Shown: one piece after another, positions 24,978 through 32,273 of the stretch
How the letters are laid out: the number at the start of each line of letters is the position of its first letter
How positions within the stretch are numbered: the stretch's first letter is position 1
NCBI GenBank assembly: GCA_028871175.1
Contig: JAGWNU010000018.1
Span: forward strand, 1-34,641
Direction of reading: 5' to 3'
Origin: Burkholderiaceae bacterium
GTDB taxonomy: Bacteria; Pseudomonadota; Gammaproteobacteria; Burkholderiales; Burkholderiaceae
DNA: 34,641 nucleotides
Program-made: the position numbers and the translations under genes
Notes under the pieces: generated by a model
Seen by the model: the letters and a program-made list of their open reading frames with translations, nothing else
Told to the model about the DNA's origin: nothing
Database searches by the model: none

Positions 24978-25772
24978 TCAACCCGGTTTGACCAGCAACA
25001 TGGTCAGCGCCGTGCCCATCAGCACCGCGCAGAATACGAGCCGCAAGCGCACGGGCGAAAACCGGTACGCCAGCGCGACGCCCCAGGACACGCTCAAGAT
25101 GCCGCCGATGGCCAGCGGCATACCCGTGCTCCAGTCGACATGCCCCGCGTGGGCGTAGGTCGCCAGCGCGATCAGCGAACCCGGCACCACGAGGGCAAGC
25201 GCCATGCCCTGTGCACGCGTCTGGGGCATGCCAAAGACCGTCACCAGCGCCGGCACAACCACCAGTCCACCGCCCACTGTGAAGATGCCTGACATGACCC
25301 CGCTTGCAATGCCCATCAGCGGCATGGCGGCGGCTGGCATGGCCTGTGATGCACCATGGCCGGCGCAACCGGCGCTACGCACTCCACCCGCCGTATCCTT
25401 GAGCTGCAAGACAAAATACACCGCCAGCGCGATCAGGAATAGCGCAAACGCCGTACGTAGAAGGTGCGCATCCAGGCCGGCCGCAAAGCGCGCCGCCACA
25501 TAGGTCGCCATCATCGAGAACGCACAGATGAGCGCGACCGAGCGCAGGTGCACCGGGTGGCGCTGGTGATAGCGCAGAAAACCGACCAGCACATTCGGCG
25601 CGATCATCACCAGCGCCGTTCCCTGGGCCAGGTGTTGGTCCATGCCGTACAGGTAGCCGAGGACCGGGATGGCGATCAGGCCGCCGCCAATACCCAACAG
25701 CCCGCCGGCCACGCCCAGGCCCATGCCGAGCAGCAGATTGATCAGGCCTGTCAGGACCACGTGAGACGTCAT
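24978..25772 (-). CDS. TSUP (TauE/SafE) family permease
   Basis: A 264-residue inner-membrane protein with about eight hydrophobic segments arranged as two repeats. Each repeat begins with a Gly-rich motif: GGLLGIGGGLIAIPVL near the N-terminus and IFTVGGGLVVVPAL after the middle. This is the signature of the TauE/SafE family, which exports sulfite, sulfoacetate or other organic anions. A short hydrophilic loop containing AGCAGHGASQA separates the halves. The ATG at 25772 starts the first helix; the frame is open upstream but would add a basic, non-membrane leader. TACAAT at 25857-25852 is a possible -10 without a recognisable -35. Confidence 0.88.
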   Translation of the reverse strand: MTSHVVLTGLINLLLGMGLGVAGGLLGIGGGLIAIPVLGYLYGMDQHLAQGTALVMIAPNVLVGFLRYHQRHPVHLRSVALICAFSMMATYVAARFAAGLDAHLLRTAFALFLIALAVYFVLQLKDTAGGVRSAGCAGHGASQAMPAAAMPLMGIASGVMSGIFTVGGGLVVVPALVTVFGMPQTRAQGMALALVVPGSLIALATYAHAGHVDWSTGMPLAIGGILSVSWGVALAYRFSPVRLRLVFCAVLMGTALTMLLVKPG

Positions 25773-26164
25773 GCCAGCGAAAGCGGAAGAAGAATGAACA
25801 CGGCGGCGCACCACGCTGATCGCGATGCGCCGCCGCAAGGCCAAGCGGCAAATTGTAGCGCCGGGCGGTTCGTCCATGTGGGCCGCAACGCCCGATCTGC
25901 CAGGGGCGATTGTCCTTGCCTTGCACACCACCGGCGGTGCGCCAACGGACCTGCGACGCCATGCTGCCAGGGCGCCTGGTGCGCGGGTCTGAGGTGTCGA
26001 TGCCGTGACACGAGCGCGTCCATCGGCGCCTGCGCATCAATGGCCGCGCAACGCGATCGTGACGCCGATATGACGCGGGCCCCGCGCTGAGATCGCGGCA
26101 CATCCCTCTGCGTCGGTTTCCGACAACGCTCGAAGCTGGTTCGGTGCGTTTGCACACGCTGTAT
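25773..26164. other. Non-coding stretch between TSUP and riboswitch promoter
   Basis: These 392 bases contain no convincing gene. Open frames on both strands are Arg- and Ala-rich with no recognisable motif, signal peptide or ribosome binding site. Besides the possible TACAAT (-10, minus strand, 25857-25852) for the TSUP gene, nothing was identified. Confidence 0.6.
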
Positions 26165-26193
26165 TTGCCGGGAAGGCACCGCCCCGGTAGAGT
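26165..26193 (+). promoter_or_regulatory. Candidate promoter of the riboswitch-spherulin transcript
   Basis: TTGCCG at 26165-26170 (4/6 to TTGACA) is followed after exactly 17 bases by TAGAGT at 26188-26193 (4/6 to TATAAT). Transcription would start near 26200, leaving about 20 bases before the aptamer. Spacing and placement fit the riboswitch better than any other pair seen. Confidence 0.4.
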
Positions 26194-26220
26194 CTCCGTC
26201 CAATGGGCTCCAGCCCAGAG

Positions 26221-26292
26221 CGGAGGCAAAACCGGGGTAATCCGGTGACGCAAAGCTATAGGGACTTCTGACGAAGTCAGCCAGTTACCCGA
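26221..26292 (+). promoter_or_regulatory. c-di-GMP-I riboswitch (GEMM aptamer)
   Basis: The sequence reproduces the GEMM-I architecture. GGCAAA at 26225-26230 opens the three-way junction. P2 is a 6-pair stem (26231-26236 with 26241-26246, the last pair G-U) closed by a GUAA tetraloop of the GNRA type. The invariant GACGCAAAGC follows at 26247-26256. P3 is GACTTC/GAAGTC (26263-26268, 26273-26278) with a 4-base loop. AGCCAGTTACCCGA (26279-26292) closes the junction. A short P1 can pair CGG (26221-26223) with CCG (26289-26291). The G before CAAA favours c-di-GMP over the cGAMP-sensing variant, as recalled from work on this class. It lies 63 bases before the ATG of the spherulin-like gene. Confidence 0.9.
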
Positions 26293-26350
26293 AGGCCTGC
26301 CATGGCCTCGGGCCAATGGATGCACGCAAACTCCAGCGTGCTCGGGAGGC
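26288..26350 (+). promoter_or_regulatory. Putative expression platform of the riboswitch
   Basis: A hairpin of nine pairs with one bulged A can form between 26288-26297 (CCCGAAGGCC) and 26304-26312 (GGCCTCGGG). Its left arm overlaps the 3' edge of the aptamer, so it should exclude P1. Its right arm contains GCCTC (26305-26309), complementary to GAGGC (26346-26350) in the ribosome binding site GGGAGG (26344-26349). No T-run is present, so control of translation rather than termination is suggested. The pairing choice is inference. Confidence 0.45.
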
Positions 26351-26355
26351 ACACA

Positions 26356-27210
26356 ATGAAAACAACGCACACGGGGGGGCGCACGCCCGCATTCGCCGCA
26401 ACGCTCGCGGCATCATTGGCAGGCAGCGCAACGCGCAGGTTTGTGCGCGTCGCCTGCTCGGCCGTGGCACTGGTGGCGGGCGCACTGACCGGCGCGCCGC
26501 ACGCCAACGCCGAAGGGCTGCTGGTGCCAGCCTACATCTACCCATCGGGCAGTGGCGCGACGCAGTGGAGCACCCTTGCCACCACGGCCCAGACCGTACC
26601 GACCACCGTCATCCTCAACCCGAACAGCGGCCCCGGCACCACCCAGGATCCGAACTACGTGGCAGCCGTGGCCCAGGTTCACGCCGCAGGCGGCAAAGTG
26701 ATCGGCTACGTATCGACGTCGTACGCACAGCGCTCGCTCTCCGCGGTGGTGCAGGACATCAACACGTATCAGGCGCTGTACCAGGTGGACGGATTCTTCA
26801 TCGACGAGATGACCGCGGACAGCGTGACCGCGCATATCCAGTTCTATCAGTCGGTCTACAACTACATCAAGGGGCTGTCTTCGGCGTACACGGTCACGGG
26901 CAACCCAGGCACCAACGTGCCGGAGATCTATGCGAGCCTGCCGGTGGCCGACCAGATCGTCGTGTTCGAAGACAGCGCCAAGCACTACAAGACGTACGCT
27001 CCCCTGGCCTGGCAGGCGAACTACCCGATCAGCCGTTTCGCACATATCGTCTACGCGGCGTCAGCCACGCAGATGCTGACGTTTGTGGCTAACGCATCAA
27101 GCCTTGGCGCTGGCAGCGTGTATATCACCTCCAAGACGCTACCCAATCCATATGGAGCGCTGCCGAGCTACTGGAGCCAGGAAGTCACCGCGGTGTCGGT
27201 TGCAAAATGA
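26356..27210 (+). CDS. Secreted spherulin-4 family (GH135-like) glycosidase
   Basis: A 284-residue exported protein: a long basic N-terminus, a hydrophobic stretch and a cleavage site near ANA-E (about residue 52). The mature domain matches the spherulin-4 family: LVPAYIYPSG, TTVILNPNSGPG, GKVIGYVSTSYAQR, VDGFFIDEM, GNPGTNVPEIY, VVFEDSAKHY. Fungal Sph3 of this family is the founding GH135 enzyme and hydrolyses galactosaminogalactan with an Asp-Glu pair and a later Glu. The equivalents here appear to be D150, E151 and E205. A TIM-barrel hydrolase cutting a GalNAc-containing or related exopolysaccharide is inferred. The ATG at 26356 is chosen for GGGAGG 7 bases upstream and for the signal peptide. 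The c-di-GMP riboswitch in its leader ties it to biofilm control. Confidence 0.85.
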   Translation: MKTTHTGGRTPAFAATLAASLAGSATRRFVRVACSAVALVAGALTGAPHANAEGLLVPAYIYPSGSGATQWSTLATTAQTVPTTVILNPNSGPGTTQDPNYVAAVAQVHAAGGKVIGYVSTSYAQRSLSAVVQDINTYQALYQVDGFFIDEMTADSVTAHIQFYQSVYNYIKGLSSAYTVTGNPGTNVPEIYASLPVADQIVVFEDSAKHYKTYAPLAWQANYPISRFAHIVYAASATQMLTFVANASSLGAGSVYITSKTLPNPYGALPSYWSQEVTAVSVAK

Positions 27211-27331
27211 CGTGAGGTGCCCAGGTCGGGATGCGGGCATCCCGGCGCATGCCTTATAGTCGGGACCACGTTCGCATTCCGCCCCGCCCGCCACAGCATG
27301 CGGGTCTTGGAGCAACAACAAGGAGAACCCC

Positions 27332-28414
27332 GTGGCCCTGGCTCCCAACAAGCTGCCCCAATGGACCGTTGCCGCCCCCGTGCTCGCGTGGGTGGTACTG
27401 GTCGCTGGCACACTCATGCCACCTCCCGGCTGGCTGATCGCGCTGATGGCGCTGGCGCTTGCCGGCGCGGTCTTTTCTGCCGTGCATCATGCCGAAGTGG
27501 TCGCGCACAAGGTCGGCGAGCCCTTCGGCACACTCGTGCTCGCCATTGCCGTCACCGTGATCGAGGTCGCGCTGATCGTTTCGGTCATGCTGTCGTCCGG
27601 CCCCGAGAAGGCGGGACTGGCGCGCGATACGGTCTTTGCCGCCGTCATGATCATCTGTAACGGCATCGTGGGCCTGTGCCTGTTCGTGGGCGGCCTGCGC
27701 CACCGTGAGCAGGCATTCCAGGCGCCCGGTGCCAACGCCGCGCTGGCCGTGCTCGCGGCGCTGGTGACCTTGACGATGGTGCTGCCCAACTACACCAGTT
27801 CCACGCCCGGGCCGGTTCTCACCTCGTCGCAGCTCGCCTTTGCCGGCGTGACCTCCCTACTGCTGTATGGCTGCTTCGTGATCGTGCAGACGATCCGCCA
27901 CCGTGATTACTTCCTGGCCGACAGCCCGAATGAAGACGTGCACGCCCCGCCGCCGCCGACGCGCGTCGCCCTGACCAGCATGGTGCTGCTCATGGTGAGC
28001 CTGGTGGCGGTGGTGGGCCTGGCCAAGATCCTGTCGCCATCGGTGGAGGCGGCGCTTCTGAACGCGGGGGCGCCGGCAGCGGCGGTCGGGATCGTCATTG
28101 CCGCGCTGGTGCTGCTGCCCGAAGGGCTGGCGGCCCTGCGCGCGGCCAATGCCGATCGCATTCAGACCAGCCTGAACCTGGCACTGGGCTCGGCGCTGGC
28201 CAGCATCGGACTGACGATCCCCACGGTGGCTGCCGTGTTCATCTGGATCGGCCGGCCGCTCGAACTCGGGCTCGGGCCCAAGGAAACCGTCCTGCTCGTC
28301 CTCACGCTGATCGTGTCGACGCTCACGCTGGGCAACGGCCGCACGACGATCCTGCAAGGCGTGGTGCACCTGGCCATCTTTGCGGCGTATCTCTTCCTGT
28401 CGATCGTGCCGTAA
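27332..28414 (+). CDS. chaA: Ca2+/H+ (Na+/H+) antiporter ChaA-like
   Basis: A 360-residue inner-membrane antiporter of the CaCA superfamily, near the 366 residues of E. coli ChaA. Eleven or so hydrophobic segments form two homologous halves. The first ion-binding repeat is HKVGEPFGTLVLAIAVTVIEV (E63, E78). The second is LPEGLAALRAANADRIQ followed by LNLALGSALASIGLT. A charged, His/Asp-containing loop (DSPNEDVHAPPPP) separates the halves, as in ChaA. The C-terminus (HLAIFAAYLFLSIVP) also matches. It exports Ca2+ or Na+/K+ against protons. The start is GTG 27332 with AGGAGA upstream. TATAGT at 27255-27260 may be a -10. A strong terminator follows. Confidence 0.92.
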   Translation: MALAPNKLPQWTVAAPVLAWVVLVAGTLMPPPGWLIALMALALAGAVFSAVHHAEVVAHKVGEPFGTLVLAIAVTVIEVALIVSVMLSSGPEKAGLARDTVFAAVMIICNGIVGLCLFVGGLRHREQAFQAPGANAALAVLAALVTLTMVLPNYTSSTPGPVLTSSQLAFAGVTSLLLYGCFVIVQTIRHRDYFLADSPNEDVHAPPPPTRVALTSMVLLMVSLVAVVGLAKILSPSVEAALLNAGAPAAAVGIVIAALVLLPEGLAALRAANADRIQTSLNLALGSALASIGLTIPTVAAVFIWIGRPLELGLGPKETVLLVLTLIVSTLTLGNGRTTILQGVVHLAIFAAYLFLSIVP

Positions 28415-28436
28415 CCCGAAAACGCCGTAGGTCATG

Positions 28437-28459
28437 GGCGCCTGACAGGCGCCTTTTTT
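28437..28459 (+). terminator. Intrinsic terminator of chaA
   Basis: GGCGCCT (28437-28443) and AGGCGCC (28447-28453) form a perfect 7-base GC-rich stem with a 3-base loop, followed directly by six T (28454-28459). It lies 23 bases after the chaA stop. The last two T belong to the stop codon (TAA on the minus strand, 28460-28458) of the convergent flavoprotein gene. Confidence 0.92.
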
Positions 28460-29846
28460 ATTTGAGCGATGGCACAGGCTGCATGTCCTGCAGCAGCGTG
28501 GGCACCAGTTCCGACACCGTCGGATGAATGTGCATGGCTCGGCTGATGGTGGTGTACGGCGCCTTTGCATACATGACATCGAGCAGCGAATGCACCACCT
28601 CATCGCCGCCCACGCCCAGGATGGCGGCGCCGAGAATCTCCTGCGTCTGCGCGTCGACCACCACGCGCATGAAACCCTGGCTCTCGCCCTTCTCCACCGC
28701 GCGGCCGACGCGCGTCATGGGCCGATGCCCCACCAGCAGCTTGCGTCCCGACTGCTTGGCTTCGGCAAGCGACATGCCAATGCGCGCGAGGGGCGGATCG
28801 ATATACATCGCATACGCCTGGATGCGGTCAGACACCTTGCGCGGATCGTTGTCGAGCAGATTGGCCGCGACGATCTCGTAATCGTTGTACGACGTGTGGG
28901 TAAACGCGCCGCGCCCGTTGCAATCGCCAAGGGCCCAGACGCCGGGCACGTTGGTGCGCAATTGTTCATCCACGCGGATGTAGCCGCGCGCATCGGTTTC
29001 GATGCCGGCCTTGTCGAGGGCCAGATCGTCCGTATTGGGCACGCGCCCCACGGCCATCAGCAGATGCGAGCCCGATACCTCGCGCCCGCCGCCAGCGCTG
29101 TCCAGCCCCACGATCACTTCGGCGGCATCGCGCCGGACGCTCAGGCAGTTGGCATTGAGCTGCACATCGATGCCCTCCGCCTCCAGAATCTCGCGGACAG
29201 CCTGCGACACGTCTTCGTCTTCCCGGCCGATCAGGCGTGGACCTTTTTCGACAATCGTGACGCGCGAGCCGAAGCGCCGGTACATCTGCCCAAACTCCAG
29301 CCCCACATAGCTGCCGCCGATCACGATCAGGTGTTCGGGCAGGAAATCCACATCCATCATGGTCGCGTTGGTCAGGTACGGCACCTGGTCGAGACCCGGC
29401 ATGGGCGGGACCAGCGCCCGGCCCCCCACGTTGATGAAGATGCGCCCAGCCTCGAGCCGCTCGTCGCCAACGCGCACGACATGTGCGTCCTCGAAGCGCG
29501 CGTGCCCCTGGAAGACGGTGCCGTGCTCCAGGCCGCGCACCCATTGCTCCACGCCCCTGCTGGAGCGTCCGGACACCTCGTCCTTGCGCGCCTTCACGCG
29601 CCGCATATCCACCGAGATTTGTCCGTCGATGACCACGCCATACTCCGCCGCCCGCTGGGCCATGCGCGCGGCATAGGCGCTCGCCACCAGTGTCTTGGTC
29701 GGAATGCACCCGGTGTTGACGCACGTGCCGCCAAAGCGGCCGCGCTCGATGATGGCCACCTTCATGCCCGCAGCGGACAACCGCGCCGCGAGCGGCGATC
29801 CCGCCTGGCCGGTGCCAATGATGATGGCGTCGAAGCGTTGCGTCAT
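28458..29846 (-). CDS. FAD-dependent disulfide oxidoreductase (RclA/MerA-like)
   Basis: A 462-residue class I pyridine nucleotide-disulfide oxidoreductase. The FAD-binding GTGQAGSPLAARLSAAG lies at the N-terminus. The redox disulfide is GGTCVNTGCIPTKT (C42, C47). The NAD(P)H-binding site is IVIGGSYVGLEFGQMYRRFG, the second FAD motif is GVWALGDCNGRGAFTHTSYND, and the C-terminal interface has HPTVSE (H441, E446). The vicinal C-terminal cysteines and N-terminal metal-binding domain of mercuric reductase are missing, so mercury reduction is unlikely. RclA-like copper or hypochlorous-acid-linked reductase is closer, but the exact substrate is unknown. Start: ATG 29846, preceded by AGGAGA. Upstream frame extension is unlikely to be translated. 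Confidence 0.9.
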   Translation of the reverse strand: MTQRFDAIIIGTGQAGSPLAARLSAAGMKVAIIERGRFGGTCVNTGCIPTKTLVASAYAARMAQRAAEYGVVIDGQISVDMRRVKARKDEVSGRSSRGVEQWVRGLEHGTVFQGHARFEDAHVVRVGDERLEAGRIFINVGGRALVPPMPGLDQVPYLTNATMMDVDFLPEHLIVIGGSYVGLEFGQMYRRFGSRVTIVEKGPRLIGREDEDVSQAVREILEAEGIDVQLNANCLSVRRDAAEVIVGLDSAGGGREVSGSHLLMAVGRVPNTDDLALDKAGIETDARGYIRVDEQLRTNVPGVWALGDCNGRGAFTHTSYNDYEIVAANLLDNDPRKVSDRIQAYAMYIDPPLARIGMSLAEAKQSGRKLLVGHRPMTRVGRAVEKGESQGFMRVVVDAQTQEILGAAILGVGGDEVVHSLLDVMYAKAPYTTISRAMHIHPTVSELVPTLLQDMQPVPSLK

Positions 29847-29937
29847 GGGGCTCTCCTGGATGGCTGCGGCGGTGTGCGTACGCCGTGTCTGCTCGGCCAT
29901 GGTAGGTCGCGCGCGTGTCAACGGCGACCAGTTTCTG

Positions 29938-29954
29938 GAAGGCGTTGCGCCTTC
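29938..29954. repeat. Short perfect hairpin upstream of the flavoprotein gene
   Basis: GAAGGCG (29938-29944) and CGCCTTC (29948-29954) form a 7-base stem with a 3-base loop in the 200-base gap between the glycine-zipper and flavoprotein genes, both on the minus strand. It has no T-run. A role in mRNA processing or as a regulator site is possible but unsupported. Confidence 0.35.
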
Positions 29955-30012
29955 GCCCGTCAGGAGGAGCGTCGAAAGCCACACGGCCACACCGAGGCAC
30001 GGCCGTTGCATG

Positions 30013-30036
30013 CGGGTGCTCAGCAGCGAGCACCCG
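30013..30036 (-). terminator. Hairpin after the glycine-zipper gene
   Basis: CGGGTGCTC (30013-30021) and GAGCACCCG (30028-30036) are perfect 9-base arms with a 6-base loop, starting 15 bases past the minus-strand stop at 30051. No T-run follows, so it is an atypical terminator or an end-protecting structure. Confidence 0.45.
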
Positions 30037-30050
30037 GTGAAGGCGTCACA

Positions 30051-30485
30051 TCAATGGTGATGATGGTGTTTGCCGCGATGGCCACGGCCCCGGCCGTAAC
30101 CATCGTAGTCGGAGTACGAATTACGCTGCACGTTGCCGCCGAGCGCCGCGCCCGCGCCACCGCCCAGGCCCGCGCCGACGATACCGCCCGTGCGGCCGCC
30201 CATGGCGTTGCCCGCTGCCGCACCCACGCCGCCGCCCAGTGCACCGCCGACGATCGCGCCCTTGCGCTCGCGGCCATTGGCCGTCAGTGCACCGCCTGCG
30301 CCACCGCCGATCGCTCCACCGATGACGGAGCCGGTCTGCCCGCCCAGCGCGCCGCCCACGGCAGCACCGCCAGCCCCGCCCAGCGCGCCGCCGAGCGCGT
30401 TGGACAAGTCATCCGCTGCCGCCGGCAGCGCCGTCAAACCGGCCAGGGCCGCAACGATCAGGGTAGGGGCCAATTTCTTCAACAT
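30051..30485 (-). CDS. Exported glycine-zipper protein with His-rich tail
   Basis: A 144-residue protein with a signal peptide (LIVAALAGLTALPAAA-DD). The middle (about 30-118) consists of repeated GxxxG-type units such as GGALGGAGGAAVGGALGG, typical of glycine-zipper proteins that insert in or associate with the outer membrane. The tail changes to YSDYDGYGRGRGHRGK followed by five His, a possible metal-binding or surface-interaction end. AGGAGA lies upstream of the ATG. It is monocistronic, with a hairpin downstream. Function is unknown; relatives are often envelope-stress or scaffold proteins. Confidence 0.85.
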   Translation of the reverse strand: MLKKLAPTLIVAALAGLTALPAAADDLSNALGGALGGAGGAAVGGALGGQTGSVIGGAIGGGAGGALTANGRERKGAIVGGALGGGVGAAAGNAMGGRTGGIVGAGLGGGAGAALGGNVQRNSYSDYDGYGRGRGHRGKHHHHH

Positions 30486-30705
30486 GCTAGGTTCTCCTCG
30501 TTCATTTGGACATCACGCGGGCGGCACGCACCGCTGGCTCGCCGGTTCTGGCTGAACCGATTTGCGCCGCAGAATACAAGGCTCACGGCCGATGGGGTTA
30601 AACACCCGCGTCAAACTGGTAACAGAATGTTGCCAATATGCCGATTGCACCACCCCTGCGGGTGCCCAGTCAGCGTTTGATAAGACCGCCCTAACAGGAG
30701 CCCTC

Positions 30706-31215
30706 ATGCCAACCTATGTTGCGTTCCTGCGCGCCGTCAATGTTGGCGGCACCGGGAAGCTGCCCATGGCCGAACTGCGCGCCCTGTGCGAATCCATCGG
30801 CTTGACCAAGGTACGCACCTACATTGCGAGCGGCAATGTCGTGTTTCACAGCCCGCTGAGCGAGTCCGCGGTCAAGACCCGGCTGGAGCGCTGCCTGGAG
30901 GCGTACGCCGGCAAGCCCGTTGGTGTGCTGGTGCGCACTGGCGACGAGCTGGCTGCCGTGCTGCAGGACAATCCGTTCAAGTCGGCGGCGCCCAATCGGA
31001 CCGTCGCCATCTTCCTTGATACGCCGCCGCCCGCCGACGCACTCGCCAGCGCCACCGGCCGGCAATCCGAAGCGATCGCACTCGGCACGCGCGAAATCTA
31101 CGTGCACTACGGCGATGGCATGGCCCGTTCCAAGCTGAAGATTCCCGCCACACAGGCCGGAACCGCACGCAACATCAACACCATCACGACCCTGGTCGCG
31201 TGGGCGGCGGAGTAG
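30706..31215 (+). CDS. DUF1697 family protein
   Basis: A 169-residue cytoplasmic protein. The opening TYVAFLRAVNVGGTGKLPMAELRALCESIGL and TYIASGNVVFHS are diagnostic of DUF1697. GVLVRTGDELAAVLQDNPF and IYVHYGDGMARSKL follow in the expected order. The family's biochemical role is not established. The ATG at 30706 has AGGAG six bases upstream and gives the usual N-terminus; the frame opens further upstream without a start signal. It is flanked by minus-strand genes on both sides and is probably transcribed alone. Confidence 0.9.
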   Translation: MPTYVAFLRAVNVGGTGKLPMAELRALCESIGLTKVRTYIASGNVVFHSPLSESAVKTRLERCLEAYAGKPVGVLVRTGDELAAVLQDNPFKSAAPNRTVAIFLDTPPPADALASATGRQSEAIALGTREIYVHYGDGMARSKLKIPATQAGTARNINTITTLVAWAAE

Positions 31216-31238
31216 CGCCGGACCGCGCCCGGCCCCCA

Positions 31239-32081
31239 TCAAGGCGCGGAGACCTTGCGCTGCGCCATGTGATGGAGGTAAGCCAGCAGATCATTGAGCT
31301 GCGCGTCGGACAAGGTCTTCTCGTCGATGGCCGACATGCGCGCGTTGGGCCACCACCGCAGCGATTGCGGGTTGCGGATGAGGTGGCGCAGCTTGTCGTC
31401 GCCCAGGTACTCCACGGGGCTGTACGGCACGTTCAGATCGGGCCCCAGGGTGGCATCGCCTGCGCGATTGAGCGTATGGCACGAGAAACAGACGCGCTGG
31501 AAGACGGCAAAACCCCGCATGACGGCGCCATCGGCTGGCAGCCCTGCCGCTGGCCGGATGGCAGCAAAGCGCGCTCCCGGCAAGGCCGCGACGTCGATGC
31601 GCACGATGTTGTAGGTCCACAGGCTCTCGTTCACGGCGGCCGCCTTGTCCGCAGGGGCGGTCCAGATCAGCCGGAACGGGCCGATATCCTGCCCCTTGAG
31701 CATGGGCCAGGGGGCAGCCGGATCTTCCACGGCCAGCCAGGCGCGGGGGCCGTCTGCCCGGTCGGCCAGCAGCAGGCGCATGGGCAAGTGCGACACGTAG
31801 CCGTCGCTGGCCGCCGTGGTGGCGCTGGCATCGGGGCTGGCCGGCTGACCCTTGAAGAACTCGCTGACGGGAATGGCCTTGAAGGTCAGGCGACGCTTCA
31901 GGTTTTCATCGTCGACGGTGACATCGGCCATCCGTGGGTCGTGCAACAGCGCATCGCGCGCCCACGTGCGATGCTGCGCGCCAACATTGATGATCAGTGC
32001 CGCGGCATCCGCCGCGTGCGCCGTGCCACCGAGCATCGCGCAAGTGAGCCACCCTGCCAGGGTGATGAGCCAGTGCTTCAT
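31239..32081 (-). CDS. Periplasmic cytochrome c fused to an MPT-oxidoreductase-like domain
   Basis: A 280-residue exported protein with a signal peptide (cleavage near AHA-AD, residue 24). Residues about 65-165 (TFKAIPVSEFFKG, DGYVSHLP, GPFRLIW, ESLWTYNIVRID) resemble the substrate domain of molybdopterin-dependent sulfite-oxidase-type proteins but have no recognisable cofactor-binding Cys. The C-terminal part is a class I cytochrome c with CFSCH (C198, C201, H202) and a likely axial Met at M249 in NARMSAI. It probably transfers electrons in the periplasm. Start: ATG 32081 with GGAGAA five bases upstream; an ATG 15 bases earlier is less likely. ATGCCA-17-TACACT upstream is a plausible promoter. 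Confidence 0.85.
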   Translation of the reverse strand: MKHWLITLAGWLTCAMLGGTAHAADAAALIINVGAQHRTWARDALLHDPRMADVTVDDENLKRRLTFKAIPVSEFFKGQPASPDASATTAASDGYVSHLPMRLLLADRADGPRAWLAVEDPAAPWPMLKGQDIGPFRLIWTAPADKAAAVNESLWTYNIVRIDVAALPGARFAAIRPAAGLPADGAVMRGFAVFQRVCFSCHTLNRAGDATLGPDLNVPYSPVEYLGDDKLRHLIRNPQSLRWWPNARMSAIDEKTLSDAQLNDLLAYLHHMAQRKVSAP

Positions 32082-32114
32082 GAGTTCTCCGTTCATTCAA
32101 GCCGTCCGCTCGAG

Positions 32115-32143
32115 AGTGTATGCAAGGCGACGCCATCTGGCAT
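32115..32143 (-). promoter_or_regulatory. Candidate promoter of the cytochrome c gene
   Basis: On the minus strand ATGCCA (32143-32138, 4/6) and TACACT (32120-32115, 4/6) are separated by 17 bases. The start point would be about 25 bases before the ATG at 32081. Confidence 0.4.
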
Positions 32144-32273
32144 GGGTGTCATGACTAACCGGCCGGGGCCTTGATGCGCAGCCTCACGATGGCACCGCGC
32201 GGCGCCCGTCGGGGCAAGGCAGCATCGGGGGCGAGCGCAGGCAAGCGCATCACCCCTGACTGGCCGGGCGGGT

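Noticed and set aside
25769-26203. Minus-strand open frame upstream of the TSUP gene
   Set aside because: Composition is Arg/Ala-rich with no motif, it overlaps the riboswitch promoter, and there is no ribosome binding site.
26302-26355. Upstream ATG (26302) as the start of the spherulin-like protein
   Set aside because: It lies within the expression-platform hairpin with no ribosome binding site; ATG 26356 has GGGAGG and begins the signal peptide.
28458-29846. Mercuric reductase (merA)
   Set aside because: The redox disulfide is shared by the whole class, but the C-terminal Cys pair and N-terminal metal-binding domain of MerA are absent, and there are no mer genes nearby.
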